In this document: positions 1-8,808 of the stretch, in pieces
Numbering within the stretch: the stretch's first letter is position 1
Layout: every line of letters starts with the position of its first letter
From: Bacteroidota bacterium
GTDB lineage: Bacteria; Bacteroidota; Bacteroidia; Cytophagales; Cyclobacteriaceae
Assembly (NCBI GenBank): GCA_003242315.1
Contig: QGUY01000015.1
Location: forward strand, 1-27,615
DNA length: 27,615 nucleotides
Direction of reading: 5' to 3'
Notes under the pieces: model-generated
What the model saw: only the letters and a program-made list of their open reading frames with translations
What the model was told of the DNA's origin: nothing
Databases searched by the model: none
Program-made: the position numbers and the translations under genes

Positions 1-1062
1 CATGGGGCGACCCATGGGTTTGGAACGAAGGCCGAAGTGGTCACTCCGTTGAGTATGGATCTCAACGGCAATGGCATCACGGTGTCCAATGAGGTATGGC
101 AGGCGATGAAGCCGCACATTCCGACCGAGAACGGAAAGCCGGTGCACCCGATAAGCGCGGCGGCGCTGCAGCCCGTGCTTGAGAAGTTCCGCAACGAAGG
201 CCGCCCTTTCAGAATGGGTATGGTCTTTCCTGTATCGACACACAATTATGAACTGCGATACTGGCTGGCGGCCGCCGGAATATCACCAGGCTACTACACG
301 GAGAGTGACATCACCGGAACAACCGATGCCGATGTCCTGCTATCCGTTACGCCACCTCCGCAGATGCCGGCAACGCTAGAGGCGGGTACGATTAACGGCT
401 ATTGTGTGGGTGAACCATGGAATCAGCAGGCAGTATTCAAGGGCATTGGCGTGCCTGTCATCACTGATTACGAAATCTGGAAGAACAATCCCGAGAAGGT
501 ATTCGGGGTCAGCAAGGCATGGGCTGATCGACATCCAAATACGCTTATCGCGATTACGAAGGCTCTGATAAGAGCGTGCAAATGGCTCGATGAAAACGAA
601 ATGGCGAATCGGGCGGAAGCGGTGGCCATCCTCGCCCGCCCTGAATACGCGGGCGCCGATCCTGAAGTGATCGCGAACAGCATGACAGGAACTTTCGAAT
701 ATGAAAAGGGCGACAAACGCTCGCTGCCCGACTTTAATGTTTTCTTCCGCTTCCATGCTACTTATCCATACTACAGCGACTGCATCTGGTACCTCACGCA
801 AATGAGAAGATGGGGTCAGATCACAACCAGCCACAGCAATGAATGGTATTTTGAGACGGCCCGCAAGGTGTACCTGCCGGAAGTGTGGTTGGAAGCTGCA
901 AGGCGACTTGAACAGGAAGGTCACCTGACAAAGGAGGAGATACCTGAAACAGACGGATTCAAACCAGCCACTGGCGATTTCATCGATGGGATCATTTACG
1001 ATGGAAGGGATCCGGTTGGCTATCTGAACAAGTTTTCAGTCGGATTAAAAGACAACCTATGA
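1..1062 (+). CDS. nrtA: NrtA-like nitrate ABC transporter substrate-binding protein (5' end outside window)
   Basis: This is the substrate-binding protein of a nitrate/nitrite-type ABC transporter, which captures the anion outside the cytoplasmic membrane and delivers it to the permease. The reading frame is open to base 1, so the roughly 353 residues visible are the C-terminal part; family members are about 440 residues, and the signal peptide should lie upstream. Family hallmarks are VSTHNYELRYWL, LLSVTPPPQMPATLEAG and GYCVGEPWNQQAV, followed by KNNPEKVFGV, all typical of the NrtA/CmpA branch rather than the sulfonate (SsuA) branch. The GTG at 37 is only the first start-like codon inside the window and is not expected to be the real start. 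The stop overlaps the next start as ATGA, indicating translational coupling to the permease. Nitrate rather than bicarbonate or cyanate is inferred from the nitrate reductase downstream. Confidence 0.9.
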   Translation, partial: HGATHGFGTKAEVVTPLSMDLNGNGITVSNEVWQAMKPHIPTENGKPVHPISAAALQPVLEKFRNEGRPFRMGMVFPVSTHNYELRYWLAAAGISPGYYTESDITGTTDADVLLSVTPPPQMPATLEAGTINGYCVGEPWNQQAVFKGIGVPVITDYEIWKNNPEKVFGVSKAWADRHPNTLIAITKALIRACKWLDENEMANRAEAVAILARPEYAGADPEVIANSMTGTFEYEKGDKRSLPDFNVFFRFHATYPYYSDCIWYLTQMRRWGQITTSHSNEWYFETARKVYLPEVWLEAARRLEQEGHLTKEEIPETDGFKPATGDFIDGIIYDGRDPVGYLNKFSVGLKDNL

Positions 1063-1997
1063 CACCTATGAAAAGCATCAGCCCGGTATTGAAAAAATAC
1101 ACTCCGCCAGCGCTGGCCATTGCCTTGTTTCTTATGGCGTGGTCCTTTGGCGCAAAGCAAATCGAAACGAGCCTTGGTCAGGTCCCCGGCCCGGCTATGG
1201 TGTTAGATCAGGCTCGTATCCTGTGGCAGGAGCACGTCGCGGAAAGACAGAAGGCCAGGGAGTTTTACGAGCGTCAGAAGGATCGGAGGGCAGCAATGCT
1301 CGAAGTGAATCCGAGTGCAACAGTTGCAGCTGTTTCCTATACAGGGAAGCCCACGTATGTCGATCAAATACTTACCAGTCTCAAAACAGTCTTTATGGGC
1401 TTTGTAATCGCCTCGCTTGTTGCTTTGCCCATCGGAATAATTTGCGGTTTGAGTAAGACGGTGATGCGGGCGTTGAATCCCCTGATACAGGTCTTCAAGC
1501 CTGTTTCGCCGCTGGCATGGCTTCCGATTGTTACGATGGTTGTGAGCGCCGTGTACGTTACGAACAGCGCATGGCTGCCAAAATCGTTTCTCATTTCGGC
1601 GATCACGGTATCATTGTGTTCATTGTGGGCGACGCTTATCAACACTGCGATGGGCGTTGCATCAGTGAATCCCGATTACATCAATGTCGCCAGGGTACTG
1701 CAGCTTTCTCCGTTGAAGAAGACCTTCAAGGTTCTTCTTCCAGCGACACTTCCGCTGATCTTCACCGGCCTCAGAATCTCGTTAGGTGTAGGGTGGATGG
1801 TGCTCATCGCCTCTGAAATGCTCGCTCAGAATCCCGGTCTTGGAAAATTCATTTGGGATGAATTCCAAAACGGGAGCAGCCAGTCGCTGGCAAAGATCAT
1901 GGTGGCAGTTTTCACTATCGGTCTTATCGGTTTTGTGCTGGACCGGATTATGGTTGAACTGCAGAAGAGGGTGAGTTTCGAAAGAGTACATGCTTAA
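1059..1997 (+). CDS. nrtB: NrtB-like nitrate ABC transporter permease
   Basis: This is the inner-membrane permease subunit of the nitrate ABC transporter, 312 residues. A first hydrophobic segment lies at about residues 16-30. A charged, helix-prone stretch rich in Arg, Lys and Glu follows at about 55-85, and the main bundle of membrane helices runs from about residue 110 to 300. The conserved BPD_transp_1 coupling loop is visible as INVARVLQLSPLKKTFKVLL with the expected downstream LPATLPLIFTGLRISLGVGW, and the C-terminal MLAQNPGLGKFIWDEF is typical of the NrtB/SsuC/TauC group. The start at 1059 overlaps the nrtA stop by four bases; a second ATG at 1068 is an alternative. The stop lies inside the start region of the next gene, so nrtA, nrtB and the first ATPase gene are tightly packed. 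Confidence 0.92.
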   Translation: MTPMKSISPVLKKYTPPALAIALFLMAWSFGAKQIETSLGQVPGPAMVLDQARILWQEHVAERQKAREFYERQKDRRAAMLEVNPSATVAAVSYTGKPTYVDQILTSLKTVFMGFVIASLVALPIGIICGLSKTVMRALNPLIQVFKPVSPLAWLPIVTMVVSAVYVTNSAWLPKSFLISAITVSLCSLWATLINTAMGVASVNPDYINVARVLQLSPLKKTFKVLLPATLPLIFTGLRISLGVGWMVLIASEMLAQNPGLGKFIWDEFQNGSSQSLAKIMVAVFTIGLIGFVLDRIMVELQKRVSFERVHA

Positions 1998-2874
1998 CCA
2001 CACGACTATGCTACTTGAATTGAAGGAAGTTAACATCGGATTCGGTGAAGGTGCGAAACGGATTGATGTGCTTAGCAACATCAACCTGGCGGTGAAGGAA
2101 GGAGAGTCGATAGCGATTGTAGGTTTTACGGGAAGCGGAAAGACAACCCTGATAAAACTTATGGCCGGATTGCTCATGCCTGATGCCGGTCAGGTGCTTT
2201 TCAAAGACCAGCCCGTTACCGGTCCGGGACGTGAGCGCGGCATTGTTTTTCAAAACTACTCTCTGCTTCCGTGGCTTACTGTACTCCGCAATGTTATGCT
2301 TGCCGTTGACGAAGTGTACCCTGCGTGGCCAAAGAAGGAGCGGCTCGCGCATGCACAGCGGTATATCGAAATGGTCAACCTGCGACATGCCGTCAGCAAG
2401 CGACCCGCTGAGTTGTCTGGCGGGATGCGACAACGCGTTTCACTGGCCCGTACACTGGCGATGAATCCTGAAGTGCTGCTGATGGATGAACCATTGGGGG
2501 CGCTGGATGCCATTACGCGCTCGTCGCTTCAGCAGGAGATCATAAAAATCAGGAACGCGAGCAAGACTACAACACTTTTGATTACAAATGATGTTGACGA
2601 AGCCATACTTATGGCTGACCGGGTCATTCCGCTAAACCCCGGCCCGAACGCTACGCTGGGGCCATCGTTCAGGGTTGACATCGACAGACGCGCAGATAGA
2701 ACATCATTGAATAGCAATCCCGCATTCATCAGGCTGCGCAATGAGGTGATTGAGTATTTGTTGGACAAGCGATCCGAAGTTGGGACGCGGAACACCGGCA
2801 AGTTTATGCTACCGAATCTGTCGCCGGTATTGCCGCAGTCGGTCTTTGGAAGTACGAGAAGCAAGGCAGCGTGA
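1990..2874 (+). CDS. Nitrate-type ABC transporter ATP-binding protein, first copy (NrtC/NrtD-like, altered H-loop)
   Basis: This is the cytoplasmic ATPase of the nitrate transporter, 294 residues and a single domain. It lacks the NrtA-like C-terminal extension of cyanobacterial NrtC. Walker A is GFTGSGKTT (45-53), the Q-loop is IVFQNYSLLPW, the signature is LSGGMRQR (142-149) and Walker B is VLLMDEP (162-168). The D-loop GALD is intact. The switch position reads ITND, with Asn200 where most ABC ATPases have His; the codon is AAT. The C-terminal part, PLNPGPNATLGPSF, differs clearly from the second ATPase, so the pair probably forms a heterodimer with unequal sites. The 8-base overlap with nrtB and the alternative ATG at 2008 both fit translational coupling. 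The NrtC or NrtD assignment is not certain, so no symbol is given. Confidence 0.9.
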   Translation: MLNHTTMLLELKEVNIGFGEGAKRIDVLSNINLAVKEGESIAIVGFTGSGKTTLIKLMAGLLMPDAGQVLFKDQPVTGPGRERGIVFQNYSLLPWLTVLRNVMLAVDEVYPAWPKKERLAHAQRYIEMVNLRHAVSKRPAELSGGMRQRVSLARTLAMNPEVLLMDEPLGALDAITRSSLQQEIIKIRNASKTTTLLITNDVDEAILMADRVIPLNPGPNATLGPSFRVDIDRRADRTSLNSNPAFIRLRNEVIEYLLDKRSEVGTRNTGKFMLPNLSPVLPQSVFGSTRSKAA

Positions 2875-2897
2875 GGTAATCAGTCAAAGTTGAAGTT

Positions 2898-3722
2898 ATG
2901 ATCATTGAAAAACCGATTGTATCCGAGATACCAGGCACCGCGAAAACTGAGCAACGGGCGATGGCATTAGACGTGAGGAAGCTTACCAAGATATATCCCA
3001 CGCCCAATGGAGAATACGTCGTGCTCCGGGATCTCGACTTACAGGTGTGGAAGGAGGAATTCGTTTCGATCATCGGGCATTCGGGTTGCGGAAAGTCTAC
3101 GCTGCTGATGATGATTGCTGGTCTGACGAGCATTTCAGGCGGAGAGATTTTGCTTGAGGATCGACGCATCGAGGAACCTGGTCCCGACAGGGGCATAGTG
3201 TTTCAGTCACCGAGCCTCTTTCCCTGGATGACGGCGTTGGAAAATGTGATGCTTGGTGTGAACCAGGTTTTTCCGCACGCAACAAAAGCCCAGCGGTTCG
3301 AAATCGCCGCATACTACCTTGATAAAGTGGGCCTGGGTGACGCCCTTGACAGGAAGGCGTCCGCTCTTTCCCAGGGAATGCAGCAACGCGTGGGGATCGC
3401 ACGAGCATTCGCGCTAAAACCAAAAGTCCTTTTGCTTGATGAACCATTCGGGATGCTCGACTCCCTGACGAGAACCGAACTGCAGGATGTACTGCTGGAG
3501 GTCTGGAGCAAAGAAAAAACCACAGCCATTATGATCACTCACGATGTCGATGAGTCAATATTTCTATCCGATCGCGTAATCATGATGACATCGGGACCTG
3601 CAGCAATCATAGGAGATGAGCTTGATATCAGGATTGAGCGACCTCGTTTACGGAAGGATGTTCTTGAGCGCTCGAGTTATTACGAGTACCGGAGGCATTT
3701 GATCAATTTTCTTGAGCATTAA
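2898..3722 (+). CDS. nrtD: Nitrate ABC transporter ATP-binding protein, second copy (NrtD-like)
   Basis: This is the second ATPase of the nitrate transporter, 274 residues, close to the usual NrtD length. Walker A is GHSGCGKST (60-68), the Q-loop is IVFQSPSLFPW, the signature is LSQGMQQR and Walker B is VLLLDEP followed by FGMLD. The switch histidine is present in MITHDVDES. The C-terminal MMTSGPAAIIGDEL and the final YYEYRRHLINFLEH match the tail of NrtC/NrtD proteins. A 20-residue leader precedes the usual start of the fold, so Met22 (MALDVRKL) is an alternative start. It follows the first ATPase gene after 23 bases, and its end overlaps the possible TTG start of the nitrate reductase gene. 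Having both ATPases next to one permease gene suggests an asymmetric NrtCD-like motor. Confidence 0.9.
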   Translation: MIIEKPIVSEIPGTAKTEQRAMALDVRKLTKIYPTPNGEYVVLRDLDLQVWKEEFVSIIGHSGCGKSTLLMMIAGLTSISGGEILLEDRRIEEPGPDRGIVFQSPSLFPWMTALENVMLGVNQVFPHATKAQRFEIAAYYLDKVGLGDALDRKASALSQGMQQRVGIARAFALKPKVLLLDEPFGMLDSLTRTELQDVLLEVWSKEKTTAIMITHDVDESIFLSDRVIMMTSGPAAIIGDELDIRIERPRLRKDVLERSSYYEYRRHLINFLEH

Positions 3723-6700
3723 GGTACAGGCCGCAAAGCAACAAAGATACGTGAATAAGGCAACCGTGACGAGTTACAAATCCACTTGCTCCTATTGTGG
3801 GGTAGGGTGTGGTATTGTGGTGCGAAAAGATCGCAAGGGGCGGATTACGGTAGAAGGCGACGAGGATCATCCTGTCAACAAAGGTATGCTGTGCTCAAAG
3901 GGCATGAATCTCCACTACGTTGTTCAGGACCGGAGCGACAGGCTCATGTATCCGGAGATGCGTTGGAGCAGGCATCATCCGTACGAGCGCGTGAGTTGGT
4001 CCGAAGCGATGAAACGTGCTGCCGCAGTATTTCGCTCCATAATCGCACACCATGGCCCCGATGCCGTCGCTTTCTATGTTTCTGGCCAATGTCTTACTGA
4101 AGAATATTATGTAGCCAATAAACTCGTGAAGGGCTACCTGGGCACTAACAACATCGACACCAATTCTAGGCTGTGCATGAGCAGTGCAGTGGCGGCCTAT
4201 GCGAGAATGCTGGGTGAAGATTCCGTACCTGTGGCTTATGAGGATATTGAGCTTGCCGATTGTTTCCTTATCGCAGGTGCCAACCCCGCGTGGTGTCATC
4301 CAATTCTGTTTAGGCGACTTGAAAAACACAAGCAAAGCAATCCCCACGTTAAAATTATTGTAGCAGATCCGAGAAAAACAGAAAGCACATCCATCGCCGA
4401 CCTGCACCTCCCCATTATACCGGGTACCGACGTATGGCTTTACAACGCGATAGCGCGCGTGCTGATTGAAAACGGAGACGTCGATTACAAGTTTATCGCG
4501 AATCATACCTCGGGATTTGAATCTTTCCGCGATGTTGTGTTTGCAACGCCGCTGGAAGAAGCTTCCCGGATCTGTGGTATCCCGGTTGAAGACATTAAAA
4601 CAGCCGCATCATGGATAGGCGCAGCGCAAGGCTTTCTCACACTGTGGGCCATGGGCCTCAATCAAAGTGCAGTGGGTGTCAAGAAGAACTTATCGCTGAT
4701 CAGCCTCAACTTGCTCACAGGTCACATTGGAAAGCCTGGTTCAGGACCCTTTTCGCTTACAGGTCAGCCCAACGCAATGGGTGGTCGCGAGGTAGGCGGT
4801 CTGGCCACAGCACTTGCCGCACATCGCTCAATCACGAACCCTGCGCATCGCGAGGAGGTGGCAAAGTTCTGGGGAGTCCAGTCAATTTCTGACAAGCCAG
4901 GTCTTACCGCTACCGAAATGGTCACAGCGCTGGAAGAAGGCAGACTTAAAGCGGTGTGGATTGTGTGCACGAATCCAATGGTGAGTTTGCCTGACCTAAA
5001 CCGTGCTTCGGCTGCGTTGCGGAAAGCACGGTTCGTTGTCGTACAGGACATCTCACGGAAATCGGACACGTTGGAATTTGCCGATCTCATTCTCCCTGCA
5101 GCTGGGCACATGGAGAAGGAAGGCACGATGACGAACTCGGAGCGTCGTATTACCCATCTGCCCAAGATCGTGGATCCCCCGGGCGAGGCGCTTCCTGATG
5201 CAGAAATACTGTGCATGTTTGCGAGGGCTATGGGATTTGCGGGCTTCGATTATTCATCCCCGGCTGAAATCTACGCCGAGCACGCCGCACTGACGCGCGG
5301 AACGAACCTCGACATCAGCGGTGTCAGCTATGAACGCTTGAAAGCTTCCGGCTCACTCCAATGGCCTGTGCCTTCTCCGGAACATCCCGGCACTCCAAGA
5401 TTGTTCGTCAATGGAAAATTCCACACACCTGACGGCCGGGCGCGCTTTTCGGATCTTATGCCATCCAGAGAGGATATCGCAGTCGCTACCAACCCGCAAT
5501 TCCCGCTCATCCTGACAACGGGTCGTATTCGGGATCAATGGCACACGATGACAAAAACGGGGAAGGTAAACAAGTTGCGTCAGCACATAAATGGGCCGTT
5601 TCTTCAAATGCATCCCGAAGATGCGGCTGCCCGCGGTGTCGAAGAGGGTGATATTGTTACGATAGAAAATGAATGGGGAAAAGCGCGCGTCAGGGCAAAT
5701 GTAACGGATAGTATCCGGAAAGGAGTGGTGTTCCTTCCTATGCACTGGGGAAAGATATTGACGTCGGAACTCGTCCGCGCAAACAACCTCACATCGCCAC
5801 GGGTTGATCCGATTTCCAGGGAACCCGACTTCAAGTTCTCGTCGGTTGAAGTAAGAAAATATCGACGTCAGCCTGAAAAGATCGTCGTGGTAGGTGCTGG
5901 TGCCGCCGCTTATCGTTTCATTATGAGTCACCGCGCGCTTAACACAGGTGACGAGATTCATATTTTTTCACGGGAAGAAGACAGTTTCTACAACCGGGTA
6001 CTCTTACCTGAATATATCAGTGGCGCGCTTCCGTGGCCACGACTTCAGAAGTTGAGTAATGCAGAGCTGGAAAAACTAAATGTCATTCTCCATGCTGGTA
6101 CCGAAATCATCGGGATTAACCGACATCGCAAGACCGTTGTAGATCAGAACGGCCGATCGTACCGATATGACAAGCTAATCCTGGCAACGGGAAGCAGAGC
6201 CAATGTACCCAAGGAAGCGCCCATGCATCTTCCGGGAGTTTTCACGATGAGAACACGGCGCGATGCGGACGCGCTAAAAAAACGCATTCGTCCCGGCGGA
6301 GAAGTTCTCGTGATCGGTGGAGGCCTGCTGGGATTGGAGCTGGCATCTGCTCTGCGCGAGTGCGATTTGGATGTCTCCATTGTTCACCTCGGGAGCCGGT
6401 TCATGGAACGCCAGATCGATGCCCTCGCGGGAGAATTGCTTCTCGACTTTGTAGAGGAAAAGGGAATCCGGGTTCACCTGAACGATGAAGTGCAACACAT
6501 TGACCTTGTCGGAACGCATGGCACGCTGCTGGCAAGTCTCAAGAGCGGGAAAAGGATTACCGCTGATAGTATTATTTATGCTGTAGGTACCAGACCAAAT
6601 GTTGAGTTTGTTACCGACTCAGGATTGGAACTGGGTCGCGGACTCATCGTAAATGATTACATGCAAACCAGCGATCCGGACATATTCGCAATCGGAGAAA

Positions 6701-7266
6701 TTGCTGAACATGACGGCAAGCTGTACGGCATCACTTCTGCGGCTGAAAAGCAGGCGGACGTGGTGGCAGCCTATCTCAATGGCGATCTGGTAACGAGGTT
6801 TGAAGGTGCTGTTTTCATGAACATCCTGAAATTCTCCGATCTCGATCTATGCTCGATCGGTACACCGGAGACACCCGCGGGAGGAAGCGGATACGAAGAA
6901 ATTTTGTTTATCGATCGGGCCATGCGCTACTACAAAAAATGCATTGTAAAGGATGATCGTCTTGTGGGTGCAATACTTATCGGCGACAAGTCGGAGTTTG
7001 CAGAATTTAAATCACTCATTGAAAGTCGTATTGAACTATCGGATCGTCGTTTGAAATTGTTGCGATCGGGAAAGACACAGGATCCTGTTGTTGGAAGACT
7101 GGTATGCTCGTGCAACCAGGTGGGTGAAGGCAACTTACTCCGCCTGATTCAATCGGGGTGCTCTACCCTGGAGGAGGTATGCAAGGCATCAGGCGCAGGT
7201 TACGGATGTGGAAGTTGCAAACCGGAGGTCCAGCGCATAGTACAGGCCGCTGCCGTAAACGTTTGA
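3712..7266 (+). CDS. nasA: Assimilatory nitrate reductase fused to FAD/NAD(P)H oxidoreductase and BFD-type 2Fe-2S domain
   Basis: This is predicted to reduce nitrate to nitrite in the cytoplasm using NAD(P)H, all in one 1184-residue chain. Residues 1 to about 705 are the molybdopterin-guanine-dinucleotide part: C26, C29, C33 and C61 should bind a 4Fe-4S cluster, C155 in RLCMSS is the expected molybdenum ligand, and the MGD-binding domain runs from about 590. Residues about 720-1110 resemble the FAD half of NirB/NasB, with FAD motif GAGAAA (728-733) and NAD(P)H motif GGGLLG (869-874). Residues 1128-1184 are a BFD-like 2Fe-2S domain with C1132, C1134, C1166 and C1169. In Klebsiella and Bacillus these parts are split over two proteins. 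No ATG precedes the first cluster. TTG at 3712 overlaps the previous gene by 11 bases; GTG at 3751 or 3766 is equally possible, so the start is uncertain. Confidence 0.92.
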   Translation: MSIKVQAAKQQRYVNKATVTSYKSTCSYCGVGCGIVVRKDRKGRITVEGDEDHPVNKGMLCSKGMNLHYVVQDRSDRLMYPEMRWSRHHPYERVSWSEAMKRAAAVFRSIIAHHGPDAVAFYVSGQCLTEEYYVANKLVKGYLGTNNIDTNSRLCMSSAVAAYARMLGEDSVPVAYEDIELADCFLIAGANPAWCHPILFRRLEKHKQSNPHVKIIVADPRKTESTSIADLHLPIIPGTDVWLYNAIARVLIENGDVDYKFIANHTSGFESFRDVVFATPLEEASRICGIPVEDIKTAASWIGAAQGFLTLWAMGLNQSAVGVKKNLSLISLNLLTGHIGKPGSGPFSLTGQPNAMGGREVGGLATALAAHRSITNPAHREEVAKFWGVQSISDKPGLTATEMVTALEEGRLKAVWIVCTNPMVSLPDLNRASAALRKARFVVVQDISRKSDTLEFADLILPAAGHMEKEGTMTNSERRITHLPKIVDPPGEALPDAEILCMFARAMGFAGFDYSSPAEIYAEHAALTRGTNLDISGVSYERLKASGSLQWPVPSPEHPGTPRLFVNGKFHTPDGRARFSDLMPSREDIAVATNPQFPLILTTGRIRDQWHTMTKTGKVNKLRQHINGPFLQMHPEDAAARGVEEGDIVTIENEWGKARVRANVTDSIRKGVVFLPMHWGKILTSELVRANNLTSPRVDPISREPDFKFSSVEVRKYRRQPEKIVVVGAGAAAYRFIMSHRALNTGDEIHIFSREEDSFYNRVLLPEYISGALPWPRLQKLSNAELEKLNVILHAGTEIIGINRHRKTVVDQNGRSYRYDKLILATGSRANVPKEAPMHLPGVFTMRTRRDADALKKRIRPGGEVLVIGGGLLGLELASALRECDLDVSIVHLGSRFMERQIDALAGELLLDFVEEKGIRVHLNDEVQHIDLVGTHGTLLASLKSGKRITADSIIYAVGTRPNVEFVTDSGLELGRGLIVNDYMQTSDPDIFAIGEIAEHDGKLYGITSAAEKQADVVAAYLNGDLVTRFEGAVFMNILKFSDLDLCSIGTPETPAGGSGYEEILFIDRAMRYYKKCIVKDDRLVGAILIGDKSEFAEFKSLIESRIELSDRRLKLLRSGKTQDPVVGRLVCSCNQVGEGNLLRLIQSGCSTLEEVCKASGAGYGCGSCKPEVQRIVQAAAVNV

Positions 7267-7338
7267 AACGTCATGCATAACTGCAATGCTTTCGGCTTCG
7301 AAAAAAATATTCAATTTTGACAGGACCATGACCTGAAT

Positions 7339-8808
7339 ATGGAGACAAGGAAGCGCGACTTGATCCGGGCATTCGTCAGGGGAGGGATACTCTCGCCAGC
7401 GGATCTGCTGCGCATCATTGGATTGTCCAGGAAGCTGGGCAACCGTTATATCATGTTCGGCTCACGTCAGGATATCATGTTCCCCTCCAACGGCGCGGAC
7501 ATTAATTTTCTCACGAATGCGTTCCGCGCCATCGGCATCGACTTTGAAGTAGGAAGCGATCAGTCCGAATATCAGAACATAGTCAGTTCTTATGCAGCCG
7601 TACATCTTACCGAGACAACGCCCTGGGTCAAGGAGGATACCTATCATTTTGTCATTGATAATTTCGATTTCCGGCCAAAGCTGAAAATCAACATCGTCGA
7701 TCCGGCGCAAAGTATCGTACCGCTATTTACAGGTGAACTCAACTTCATTGCCTCGCGGGAGGAAAACTTTTGGTATTTATACCTACGCAACGGCAATCGC
7801 GTGGAGTGTTGGCCCACCATGATCTTCACTCAGGACATCGCAAAAATCGCGAGGATTCTTGAAGAGTTGGTTCTGACTTTCACGAACGCGTCAGTGGATG
7901 AGCTGTTTACGCTCGTTCAGGCGAGGGGATGCATAACTTCCCGGCCGATTCGTGAAGTACTTGTTTACCCGGACAACATCATGCCGTATTACGAAGGTCT
8001 CAACGCGATGTTGAACAACCTGTATTCGCTGGGATTATACTGGAGAAACAACAGGTATGATGCCGATTTTATGAGCGCCGCATGTCGTCTCTGTCAGGAA
8101 ACCAATATCCCAAAAATCAACATAATTCCCTGGAAGGCCTTTGTAATCAAAGGAATTAAGTCGGCCGACCGAATTCGGTGGGAAAAGTTGATGGGAAAAT
8201 TTGGGATCAACGAGCGGCACTCCTCGCTGGAGCTGAACTGGCATCTGCCGGTAATTGACAACGAGGCGCTTGAACTGAAACGTTTCCTCGTTCGCGAACT
8301 CGACCAACAGGATATCAGCACGCATGGGCTTACGTTCACGATCAAGACCAAACGCGACATGTTTTTCTTTACATCGATCGTGATCGAGAAAAACAACGCG
8401 ATTGAAAATGCCGAGCGCTATAATATTCTGTACGCGCGTGATTTCAACCCAAACAATATCGTCTACCAGGTGTATGCGCATAATGTGCCTAAGGAGGTTA
8501 TTCCGGCACTGCTTATAGAGTTGAGCAAGTTGTATTTCCGTCAGCTGAATCCTGAGCGCGAGCCGGTCTCCCCCGGTGCGAAGGTTACTGCTCAGTATGG
8601 TGTATCCACCAGCTATCAGTGTACCAACTGCCTTACGATATACGACAAGAACTACGGTGATCCATTCGCAAACATCCCACCGGGTGTTCCATTCGAAGAC
8701 TTACCGGAAACCTACACGTGCCACGTTTGTGATAGTCCGAAGAGGGAATTTCGCGCTATCACCCCGACACACCACATGCCCTCTCGACCATCCTCTTCGA
8801 GCCTATGA
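7339..8808 (+). CDS. Sulfite/nitrite reductase-like fold with C-terminal rubredoxin, no siroheme cysteine motif
   Basis: The protein has 489 residues. The N-terminal part resembles the ferredoxin-like half-domain of siroheme sulfite/nitrite reductases (VRGGILSPADLLRIIGLSRK, then GSRQDIMF and an AIGIDFEVG segment). It is followed by a segment like the next domain (RPKLKINI) and a second half-domain-like stretch near residues 215-280. The C-terminus is a rubredoxin with C428, C431, C461 and C464 and the typical GDPFANIPPGVPFEDLP loop. The C-x5-C and C-x3-C pairs that hold the siroheme-linked 4Fe-4S cluster are absent; the only other close pair is CRLC near residue 250. I infer an electron carrier or assembly partner for nitrate assimilation rather than a nitrite reductase. 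It lies 72 bases after the nitrate reductase gene on the same strand. Its last 50 bases overlap the end of the convergent fbp gene. The exact role is unknown. Confidence 0.82.
   Translation: METRKRDLIRAFVRGGILSPADLLRIIGLSRKLGNRYIMFGSRQDIMFPSNGADINFLTNAFRAIGIDFEVGSDQSEYQNIVSSYAAVHLTETTPWVKEDTYHFVIDNFDFRPKLKINIVDPAQSIVPLFTGELNFIASREENFWYLYLRNGNRVECWPTMIFTQDIAKIARILEELVLTFTNASVDELFTLVQARGCITSRPIREVLVYPDNIMPYYEGLNAMLNNLYSLGLYWRNNRYDADFMSAACRLCQETNIPKINIIPWKAFVIKGIKSADRIRWEKLMGKFGINERHSSLELNWHLPVIDNEALELKRFLVRELDQQDISTHGLTFTIKTKRDMFFFTSIVIEKNNAIENAERYNILYARDFNPNNIVYQVYAHNVPKEVIPALLIELSKLYFRQLNPEREPVSPGAKVTAQYGVSTSYQCTNCLTIYDKNYGDPFANIPPGVPFEDLPETYTCHVCDSPKREFRAITPTHHMPSRPSSSSL

Noticed and set aside
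376..924. 182-residue open frame on the minus strand inside nrtA
   Set aside because: It lies antisense to a well-conserved gene, shows no recognisable motif, and overlaps many similar chance frames.
7339..8808. Calling the rubredoxin fusion a nitrite reductase
   Set aside because: The paired cysteine motifs for the siroheme-bridged 4Fe-4S cluster are missing.
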